Source: an uncultured Faecalibacterium sp. (GTDB lineage Bacteria > Bacillota > Clostridia > Oscillospirales > Ruminococcaceae). From it: a stretch of 11,590 nt of DNA. The notes under the pieces were generated by a model, which saw nothing but the letters and a program-made list of their open reading frames with translations, was not told the DNA's origin and ran no database searches. Shown here piece after piece: positions 5,892-11,590 of this stretch. Position 1 is the stretch's first letter; each line of letters opens with the position of its first letter. Both the position numbers and the translations under genes were made by a program. Location of the stretch: NCBI GenBank assembly GCA_902463905.1, contig CABQHF010000049.1, positions 1-11,590 on the forward strand. The letters run 5' to 3'.

Positions 5892-7025
5892 TTACCAGGT
5901 CACTTCAATGGTGCCGCCATTGTTGACCCAGGTACCGTACTTGTGTGCTGCGGAGATCGGGCCCGCTGCTTCCACGATCACCTCTGCGGTGCCGTCGCTC
6001 ATCAGCTCCAGCCGCATATCCACATCAAAGGGTGCGTTCGGGTCGCCCTTTGCCAGCATGTAGGTGTATGCTGCACCTTCGTCCGGGGTATCGGCCAGCG
6101 TTGCGGTGGTCTTGAAGAAGTCATGGCCGCCGATTTTGAAGGTAAAGCCGCTCTCGCCCTCGGCAATGGTCAGGGCTGCGGGCTTGACCTCCCAGTCTGC
6201 GCCGCCCATACCGCCGCCCATACCGCCGCGCTTCGGCTTGGTGTAGTTGTCCGAAGCGATTTCTTCGGTGCCAAGGGTCACGGTCAGCTCACTGGTCTCA
6301 CTCTCCGGAGCGGTGACCCACTCGTTGCTGCTCTTTGCCACAGCGGTGATGGTGTAATCGCCTGCTTTCAGCTTCTCGACATCAAAGTCGGCCAGACCTT
6401 CGTCAAACTTCACTTCCTGCTCCACCGGGCCGAAAATGGTCACTGCGATCTCGTCCGGGGTCACAGCCGTATCATAGGCGCTGCTGTTGGCCAGCTGCAG
6501 GGTCAGGATGCTGTGACCGTCATAGCTGTAGGCCAGTTCCGGAGCAGGCAGGGTACCGCTGATGCTGTAGTCTGCCAGCACGCCCTTGCTCATGGTGTAA
6601 TCCGCTGCCACGGCAAAGACCTTTGCGGTGTATTCGCCGTAGGCACAGCGGGTCAGTTCACTGACGCTACCGGTGTACTCTGCAGAGCCGTCGGCGTTGA
6701 CCACACCGCCGTACTTGAAGTCGTCGTCATCGTTTGCAGAGCCCTTCTCGCACAGGTAGATCAGGTACTGTGCTGCGTTGTCCACGCCGGAGAAGGTGTA
6801 GCTGTCGCCCGACACCGTAAAGGAAGCCGGTGCATCAATGGCCGTGGCCGTGCTGGCAGCCGAGGATGCTGCGGTGGTGGTTTTGGTATTGCTGCCGCCC
6901 AGCACCTGTTTCATGTAGCGGGAATAGATGCTCCAGTTCGTGCCCACTGTGGTCGAGCAGCCGGTCAGGGCAAGCACCAGCAGAGCGCTTACCGCACAGG
7001 TCGCCGCATGTTTTCTGAGCTTCAT
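5892..7025 (-). CDS. Uncharacterised surface lipoprotein between two GH3 genes
   Basis: The ATG at 7025 has AGGAGGGC (7040-7033) 7 nt upstream, lying inside the end of the preceding GH3 gene. That gene's TAA (7029-7027) leaves a 1-nt gap, so translation is probably coupled. The 377-residue protein begins with a positively charged, hydrophobic signal peptide ending in the lipobox LTGC, so Cys23 should be lipid-modified and the protein anchored on the outer face of the membrane. A Thr/Ser/Ala-rich linker (49-61) follows, then beta-strand-rich segments with repeated GDSYTFSG- and GDYTITAVA-like patterns suggesting Ig- or FnIII-like domains. A Gly/Met-rich spacer (GGMGGGMGG, 267-275) leads to a C-terminal beta-rich domain (about 277-377) ending GTWVNNGGTIEVTW. 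I do not recognise the family. The position suggests sugar binding or support of the membrane-bound GH3. Confidence 0.8.
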   Translation of the reverse strand: MKLRKHAATCAVSALLVLALTGCSTTVGTNWSIYSRYMKQVLGGSNTKTTTAASSAASTATAIDAPASFTVSGDSYTFSGVDNAAQYLIYLCEKGSANDDDDFKYGGVVNADGSAEYTGSVSELTRCAYGEYTAKVFAVAADYTMSKGVLADYSISGTLPAPELAYSYDGHSILTLQLANSSAYDTAVTPDEIAVTIFGPVEQEVKFDEGLADFDVEKLKAGDYTITAVAKSSNEWVTAPESETSELTVTLGTEEIASDNYTKPKRGGMGGGMGGADWEVKPAALTIAEGESGFTFKIGGHDFFKTTATLADTPDEGAAYTYMLAKGDPNAPFDVDMRLELMSDGTAEVIVEAAGPISAAHKYGTWVNNGGTIEVTW

Positions 7026-7026
7026 G

Positions 7027-10000
7027 TTATTTGCCCTCCTTGCTTGCCTCAAAGGACGCCACGATGCCAGTGATCGCCGATGCCAGAAGCAGGATCAGCA
7101 GACCAACGACCGGCACCAGACCGCCGCGGGAGTTGTACATCATAATACCGTTCACTTCGTCGGCCCAGACCGGGAAGCTGTTGACAAAGAACAGTGCTTC
7201 GGCTGCGGCCACGCTCAGCACGCCCAGCGGGAGTGCCGCATCGGTCAGCTTGCGACTGCCCTTGCCGATGCCGGAGAAGGCATACAGCACAGCGGCCAGT
7301 GCCAGACCGCCAAGGACGAAGGCGTCAAAGTAGTTGAACACCAGACCGTAGATCGTAAACGCGACCAGCGATACAGCGCTCAGGACGGCTGCCGTCAGGC
7401 GCAGCTTGTTCGGTTTGGGTTCCTTGGGTGCGGGAACCGGTTCGGCCTTGACGTCTGCCGCAATGGCACCGCCTGCAAAGGCAACACCTGCCACGGCCAG
7501 ACCAATGCCGCCGTAGGCCAGTGCTTTCTGCCAGCCGGGAACGATCTTTTCCACGCGGGTGTTGCTGCTCAGGCCGTTGACTGAGGTGGAACGGCTGGCC
7601 GCATACAGGTTGTGCTTGGTGGCAAGGCGCAGCAGCTTGAGGGCGTAGCCGTCGCCGTTGCTGATGTAGGTGCCGATGATGGAGTTGTCGCTGTTCCAGC
7701 AGGTATAGTCGATACCGGCCACCAGCTGCTCCAGCAGGCGGCTCTTGTAGCTGTTGCTGCCGGCATCGGTGGTCACATGGCCCTTGTATGCCCACTCGGT
7801 CTTCAGCACACCGGTCAGCAGGCTGGGGTTGGTGGCAACGTACCGCACACCGATGCGGTTGAAGCCGGTCATGATATCCATGGCACCGCCCTTGCACATG
7901 GGGCCTTCAAAGCTCTTGAGGTAGATTTCACGGATGGCCTGCTCGGTGGCAAACACGCCCAGGCTCTCGCGGTTAGCTTCCTGATCGTTGAGGGCAAAGT
8001 GCTTGATGCCGTACATGATGCCCAGTGCCTGCATGGCCTGTACTTCGTACCAGCCGACATAGTAGCCCATCACACCATCTTCAGAGTAATACTGCATATT
8101 GCGTCCGCCGAAGGCCGTGCGGTGGATGTTGCCGCCGCCGTACCACAGGCCGTTCAGGCTGCAGTAGATGGATTCCACACCCAGCATGTGGCCGCGGGCT
8201 GCAAAGCGCACTTTGTTCCAGGTGCGGGAGGTCATCACCTCGGACACCCAGCTCATGCAGCTTTCACCGGTAGCCACCAGACTGCCCTGCTGGATGCAGA
8301 CGCCGTCATCACCGCGGGCCTGACTGGGCAGTGCCACATGTTCAATGGCACCGCAGCCGTTGGAGTCATTGCGCAGGCTCAGCATCTCATCCACGGTCAG
8401 CTGATCAATAAAGGTGTCCCAGATCTCGTCATCCTCCCAGGCAGCATCCTTCAGGGTGACAAAGCTCATGCCATTGTCTGCGCCCTGGGTGTACTCGCCG
8501 ACCGAGGGAACATCGGTCAGAGTCTCCACATAGCTGTCGTACCAGTCACCGCGCAGGTCCTTCATCATGTCCTCGTTGGCAGTCACGGCAAAGGCCGTTG
8601 CGGGGAAGGTGCCTGCCCAGTCGCTGCGGGTCAGGTAGGTAAAGTCCACGCCGTAGCTGGACAGCTGATCGTGATCGAACTGGTTGGTGACCTCTACATC
8701 CTCGTCATAGCGGCTGAACCGATAGGATGCATCGTCCAGCGAGGCTTCCGACCAAGTATAAGTCTTGGAGGCATCGCCGTCCACCGCATTGCCGCGGGCG
8801 TCGATCATGCCGTTTGCCGAGGTGTAGCCCTTTGCGGCCAGAATGTTGTTCAGGGCATCATGGGCATCCTCGCCAATGGCAAAGTAGTAGTCGCCCGCGC
8901 TCAGGATATAGCCGCGTGCCTTGTTGCAGTCGTAGCTGGCCAGCAGATACCGCTCAATGGGCACCTTCACCGTGACGGTCGCGCCCGGCTCGATGTCCTC
9001 GGTCTTTTCAAAGCCCGCCAGCTGGATGGCGGATTTTTCGACCTTGTTGCTGACCTCATAGTCACCATACGGCGTCTGGGCGTAGACCTCCACGACGCTC
9101 TTGCCGGCCACGCTGCCGGTGTTGGTAACATCCACCGTAACGGTGTAGGTGTCAGAAGCACTGTCGTAGTCCACGCTCTTGAGCTTCTGGTCAAAGGTCG
9201 TGTAGCTCAGACCGGCACCAAAGGTGAAGTCCATCTCATCTGCATAGTTCCATGCGCTGCCGGTGGTGCTGCCCACGGCATCGTTGGCACCGTAACGGCC
9301 CATCACGCAGTCCTCGTAACGGGTCTCGTAATATTTGTAGCCGACGTAAATGCCCTCGGCGTAGATGACATAATCGTCCGAATGGTTTTCCGAAACGACG
9401 CCCTCTTCGTCGATGTAACCCATTACCTCACTGAGGTTTGCCCACTGACGGCTGTTTTCGGCCGCCGCATAGGTGCAGGCTGGTGCGCTGAGAGAGCTGA
9501 CCGGATAGCTGTCGGCCAGCTTGCCGCTGGCGTTCACCTTGCCGCACATCACATTGGCCACGCCCTCAAAGCCCTGCGTGCCCGGAATGCCTGCAATGAC
9601 CAGTGCATCCACGTCGTAGTCATATGCCCAGCCCAGTTCCATCATCTGGTCGGCATTGATGACCGCTACGATGCCCTTGAACATCCCGCTCTTTTTGCCA
9701 GCCTGCAGATAGCTCATCAGGTCCATTTCGTTCTGCATCAGGCCCATGTAATGGCGGGTGGTGCCGTTGTCGTCCACCAGCATCGCGCTCTCGGAGTCCT
9801 CGGTGCCGTAGCGGGTAAAGACGACCACTGCCACCGAACCGGTGGACTTCCAGCTGCTTTCCTGTGCCTTGACGTCTGCAATGGGTGCCTCGTACACGTT
9901 GCGGGCATCGGTGGTGCTGAGCTTACTGTACACGCTGGTGCTCAGGGTCAGGTTGACGTTGGAGGCACCAAACGTTTCGGTCATAGCATCGTTGAAGGTC

Positions 10001-10425
10001 ACCATCGGGATGGCATCCACGGTGCTTTTGCTCTTGCTCTTGTTGTAGCGGGAGTTGGTGGAGCCATTGCCGAATACGGTCACTTTGGTGATGTCCGGCG
10101 CCAGCGGCAGAATATTGTTCTGGTTCAGCAGAACGACCGTGCCCTCTTCCGCCTGGGTCACATTCTCGGCTGCAGCAGCCATTTCCACCTTGAGGGCATT
10201 CGCCTTGCTGGAAATATCCTCGCCGTACTGTTTCAGCTCGGCTGCGCCATAGTAGGTCGTGTCCGTGGCATTCCCATCAGTCTGCACCACACGGCTGGTG
10301 GTCACATTCAGGGCCTGATTGATCATGCCCTGATTCTGAAACAGCAGCGTGGACGCTGCCATTTCATTTGCCAGAACAAGGCCGGTGGTGCCTGCCATGC
10401 CTTTCAGGAAGTCTCTGCGTTTCAT
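7027..10425 (-). CDS. Membrane-anchored GH3 glycoside hydrolase with swapped domain order
   Basis: ATG at 10425 has AAGGAGG (10438-10432) 6 nt upstream; an earlier ATG at 10548 lies inside a terminator. The protein has 1132 residues. The N-terminus MKRRDFLKGMAGTTG resembles a twin-arginine (Tat) signal (RR at 3-4). The domain that is C-terminal in ordinary GH3 comes first: VVLLNQNNILPL (97-108), FEGVANVMCGKVNASGKLAD (286-305), TFGAGLSYTTF (401-411), and a FnIII-like domain (about 420-520). The catalytic barrel follows (about 655-960): RGDDGV, GGRNMQYYSED (773-783), KHFALN (808-813), and GHVTTDAGS with the probable nucleophile Asp887. Domain-swapped GH3 enzymes are known from ruminal and gut Clostridia. 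The tail has about five membrane spans (966-990, 1009-1030, 1034-1052, 1062-1083, 1102-1124). It should cleave a beta-glycoside outside the cell; the substrate is unknown. Confidence 0.85.
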   Translation of the reverse strand: MKRRDFLKGMAGTTGLVLANEMAASTLLFQNQGMINQALNVTTSRVVQTDGNATDTTYYGAAELKQYGEDISSKANALKVEMAAAAENVTQAEEGTVVLLNQNNILPLAPDITKVTVFGNGSTNSRYNKSKSKSTVDAIPMVTFNDAMTETFGASNVNLTLSTSVYSKLSTTDARNVYEAPIADVKAQESSWKSTGSVAVVVFTRYGTEDSESAMLVDDNGTTRHYMGLMQNEMDLMSYLQAGKKSGMFKGIVAVINADQMMELGWAYDYDVDALVIAGIPGTQGFEGVANVMCGKVNASGKLADSYPVSSLSAPACTYAAAENSRQWANLSEVMGYIDEEGVVSENHSDDYVIYAEGIYVGYKYYETRYEDCVMGRYGANDAVGSTTGSAWNYADEMDFTFGAGLSYTTFDQKLKSVDYDSASDTYTVTVDVTNTGSVAGKSVVEVYAQTPYGDYEVSNKVEKSAIQLAGFEKTEDIEPGATVTVKVPIERYLLASYDCNKARGYILSAGDYYFAIGEDAHDALNNILAAKGYTSANGMIDARGNAVDGDASKTYTWSEASLDDASYRFSRYDEDVEVTNQFDHDQLSSYGVDFTYLTRSDWAGTFPATAFAVTANEDMMKDLRGDWYDSYVETLTDVPSVGEYTQGADNGMSFVTLKDAAWEDDEIWDTFIDQLTVDEMLSLRNDSNGCGAIEHVALPSQARGDDGVCIQQGSLVATGESCMSWVSEVMTSRTWNKVRFAARGHMLGVESIYCSLNGLWYGGGNIHRTAFGGRNMQYYSEDGVMGYYVGWYEVQAMQALGIMYGIKHFALNDQEANRESLGVFATEQAIREIYLKSFEGPMCKGGAMDIMTGFNRIGVRYVATNPSLLTGVLKTEWAYKGHVTTDAGSNSYKSRLLEQLVAGIDYTCWNSDNSIIGTYISNGDGYALKLLRLATKHNLYAASRSTSVNGLSSNTRVEKIVPGWQKALAYGGIGLAVAGVAFAGGAIAADVKAEPVPAPKEPKPNKLRLTAAVLSAVSLVAFTIYGLVFNYFDAFVLGGLALAAVLYAFSGIGKGSRKLTDAALPLGVLSVAAAEALFFVNSFPVWADEVNGIMMYNSRGGLVPVVGLLILLLASAITGIVASFEASKEGK

Positions 10426-10463
10426 CCTGTTCCTCCTTTTTCGTGTAAAACAGCATTCGATCT

Positions 10464-10505
10464 GCTCCGGTTCCGCATTCAGGAACTGCGTCCGGAGCTC
10501 CTGAA
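10464..10505 (-). promoter_or_regulatory. Overlapping inverted repeats in the GH3 operon leader
   Basis: Two pairings compete. GCTCCGG (10464-10470) pairs with CCGGAGC (10492-10498), with GTTCC/GGAAC nested inside. TTCAGGA (10478-10484) pairs with TCCTGAA (10499-10505). They cannot fully form together. The region lies between the upstream terminator and the ribosome binding site of the domain-swapped GH3 gene. I see no convincing -35/-10 pair here. A role in attenuation or mRNA stability is only inferred. Confidence 0.35.
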
Positions 10506-10518
10506 CCTGTTGTAACAC

Positions 10519-10548
10519 AAAAAATGCGGAGATGCCAAATCTCCGCAT
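10519..10548 (-). terminator. Rho-independent terminator after the response regulator
   Basis: On the minus strand ATGCGGAGAT, loop TTGGC, ATCTCCGCAT forms a perfect 10-bp stem (10548-10524), followed at once by a run of T (10523-10519). It is 61 bp past the regulator stop and separates the regulator transcript from the GH3 operon. Confidence 0.85.
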
Positions 10549-10609
10549 AACTTGTCACCGTGGACAGCACAACCTGTAATTTTAATACACAGAGCAATAC
10601 TTCTGTGCA

Positions 10610-11293
10610 TTATGTATACTGCATTGGATTTTCTGCAGCGCTCTTTGCCAGCAGCATTTGCGGTTTGCCGGGGTCGTCCTCTATCTTCATCCGCAGCCGC
10701 CGGATGTACACTGTTAAGGCACTGCTGTCAATGTAATCCCCATCGCAGTCCCACAGTGCATCCAGAATTTGTTCCTTGGATAGCACGGCATTCGGATGCT
10801 GCATAAAGAAGCAGAGCAGCTTGTACTCTGCGCCGGTCAGTTCCAGCAAGATTCCGTTTTTGTATGCCTGCCCCTGCAACAATCGGACGGTGATGCCATT
10901 GGATTCCAGCACGGTATCTCCTGCGCCGGACGCATTTGCACGGCGAAGCAGCGCATTGACCCGCGAAAGCAGGATACCCAGCTTGAACGGCTTGGTCAGG
11001 TAATCATCCCCGCCCAGTTCCAGTCCCATGATGATATTCATTTCCTCATCCGAAGCGGTCAGGAACAGAATCGGCACGTTGGATGTGCGCCGCACCTTCT
11101 GGCAGAAATCGAAGCCAGAGCCATCCGGCAGGGAAACATCCAGCACCAGCAGGTCATATTTTCTGTCTGACCACAGCACCTCGGCTTCTGCCAGCGTCCG
11201 GGCTGTATCCAGTGCAAAGCCCTGTTTCTTGAATGCAAAAGTCAGCCCACTGATCAGGCTCAGATCATCTTCCAAAAGGAACAGTTTTCTCAT
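10610..11293 (-). CDS. OmpR/PhoB-family response regulator with abnormal C-terminus
   Basis: ATG at 11293 is preceded by GAGAGGG (11304-11298). The 227-residue protein has a receiver domain (1-120): acidic residues Asp9/Asp10, phosphoacceptor Asp52 in LDVSLPDGSG, Thr79 and Lys101 in LTKPF. A winged-helix DNA-binding domain (about 127-212) follows: LTGAEYKLLCFFMQHPNAVL, then the recognition helix around SSALTVYIRRLRMKIEDDPG. In this family KPQ is normally followed by a YIxTVRGxGYxW-type wing hairpin. Here the protein instead ends MLLAKSAAENPMQYT, and the expected sequence is not present in any forward frame downstream. No sensor histidine kinase gene follows; a terminator and the GH3 operon come next. 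This suggests a deletion that removed the regulator's 3' end and its kinase. The remaining protein may bind DNA poorly. Regulation of the adjacent GH3 operon is possible but inferred from position only. Confidence 0.88.
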   Translation of the reverse strand: MRKLFLLEDDLSLISGLTFAFKKQGFALDTARTLAEAEVLWSDRKYDLLVLDVSLPDGSGFDFCQKVRRTSNVPILFLTASDEEMNIIMGLELGGDDYLTKPFKLGILLSRVNALLRRANASGAGDTVLESNGITVRLLQGQAYKNGILLELTGAEYKLLCFFMQHPNAVLSKEQILDALWDCDGDYIDSSALTVYIRRLRMKIEDDPGKPQMLLAKSAAENPMQYT

Positions 11294-11340
11294 GATTCCC
11301 TCTCTTTTCTGCGTTTTGTGTGTCCTACAGGTTCAAAAGC

Positions 11341-11369
11341 ATTATAAGTTTTTTCTGTGAACATTACAA
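11341..11369 (-). promoter_or_regulatory. Sigma-70-type promoter of the response regulator gene
   Basis: On the minus strand TTGTAA (11369-11364), a 17-bp spacer, and a perfect TATAAT (11346-11341) lie 48 bp upstream of the regulator ATG. This is the best promoter match in the window. Confidence 0.75.
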
Positions 11370-11456
11370 TGTGCGAAACGGAAATTGTTTCTTGCCGTGT
11401 GTTAAATATAAGTCCTACTATCACCGCTTTACTGCAATAAAATTTGCAAAACCATC

Positions 11457-11485
11457 TTGACGCACCCAACAAACCGTGATATTCT
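11457..11485 (+). promoter_or_regulatory. Possible rightward promoter for a gene beyond the window
   Basis: The plus strand reads TTGACG (11457-11462), a 17-bp spacer, then TATTCT (11480-11485). It points away from the regulator gene toward the right edge, suggesting a divergently transcribed neighbour outside the window. The -10 match is modest. Confidence 0.35.
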
Positions 11486-11506
11486 CTGTCACAAATCCCA
11501 CTGCTT

Positions 11507-11534
11507 TTGTGGATTGGTTTGAAACCATCCACAA
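11507..11534. repeat. Long inverted repeat containing TTGTGGAT arms
   Basis: TTGTGGAT(T)GGTTT and AAACCATCCACAA are inverted copies over 13 bp with one extra T in the left arm and a single central G. The arms resemble degenerate DnaA boxes (ATCCACAA), but no cluster of consensus boxes or origin context is seen. It lies in the 297-bp gene-free region 11294-11590, which also holds the regulator promoter and the palindrome at 11544-11560; no gene is visible there. Confidence 0.5.
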
Positions 11535-11543
11535 GATGTGGTC

Positions 11544-11560
11544 GTGTTCATTTTGAACAC
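11544..11560. repeat. Perfect 17-bp palindrome, candidate operator
   Basis: GTGTTCA-TTT-TGAACAC is a perfect 7-bp inverted repeat around 3 bp, the size and form of a binding site for a dimeric regulator. It lies 10 bp right of the larger inverted repeat and downstream of the possible rightward promoter. Confidence 0.45.
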
Positions 11561-11590
11561 TGCCTCACCGTGGATTATCCCTGAAAGATT

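Noticed and set aside
5943..7073. A 376-codon plus-strand open frame opposite the lipoprotein gene
   Set aside because: Antisense shadow; the minus strand has a proper signal peptide, lipobox and ribosome binding site.
7612..10515. A 967-codon open frame on the plus strand opposite the large GH3 gene
   Set aside because: It is an antisense shadow produced by GC-rich codon bias. It has no ribosome binding site or recognisable motif, while the minus strand carries a full GH3 protein.
10426..10548. N-terminal extension of the domain-swapped GH3 to ATG 10548
   Set aside because: The start lies inside a rho-independent terminator stem, while ATG 10425 has an ideal ribosome binding site and begins a signal sequence.
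11507..11580. A replication origin based on ATCCACA-like boxes
   Set aside because: The boxes are degenerate and few, there is no AT-rich unwinding region in the right place, and there are no dnaA, dnaN or rep genes in the window.
1..11590. CRISPR array, insertion-sequence ends or rRNA
   Set aside because: No regularly spaced repeats, no transposase other than the serine recombinase, and no rRNA-like sequence were seen.

Overview
The window looks like chromosomal DNA of a moderately GC-rich Gram-positive gut Clostridia, with Oscillospiraceae / Faecalibacterium-like bacteria the best guess. The reasons are strong AGGAGG-type ribosome binding sites, clostridial-style family 3 glycoside hydrolases (GH3) with a hydrophobic C-terminal extension, an OmpR-type regulator and a large serine recombinase. 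This assignment is inferred from gene style, not from a marker gene.

Layout. Positions 1-1018 (+ strand) hold the 3' part of a type III pantothenate kinase-like gene and a NifX/NifB-type iron-molybdenum-cofactor-binding family gene, 20 bp apart and probably one operon. Around 1050-1069 lies half of a tRNA T-arm plus acceptor strand, fused to the 3' end of a minus-strand large serine recombinase gene. This is a candidate attachment-site junction. The recombinase frame does not stop there and continues antisense through the whole NifX-like gene into the kinase gene. A 218-bp AT-rich region (2546-2763) carries its putative promoter and inverted repeats.

Everything from 2764 to 11293 is on the minus strand and reads right to left. 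First comes an OmpR/PhoB-type response regulator with a good promoter but an abnormal C-terminus and no partner kinase, then a strong terminator. After that is a sugar-degrading/envelope operon: a 1132-residue GH3 enzyme with swapped domain order, a twin-arginine-like N-terminus and a multi-span membrane tail; an uncharacterised lipoprotein translationally coupled to it (1-nt gap); a second GH3 enzyme of normal domain order interrupted by one in-frame amber codon; and a GtrA-like membrane protein.

How they may work together (inference): the membrane-anchored GH3 and the lipoprotein would act on a glycoside outside the membrane, the second GH3 would act inside the cell if its amber codon is read or repaired, and the GtrA-like protein would serve lipid-linked sugar transfer. 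The regulator next door might have controlled the operon, but it appears to have lost part of its DNA-binding wing and its kinase. The most notable points are the recombinase running through its own junction, the single amber codon in an otherwise open GH3 frame, and two GH3 enzymes of opposite domain order in one operon.
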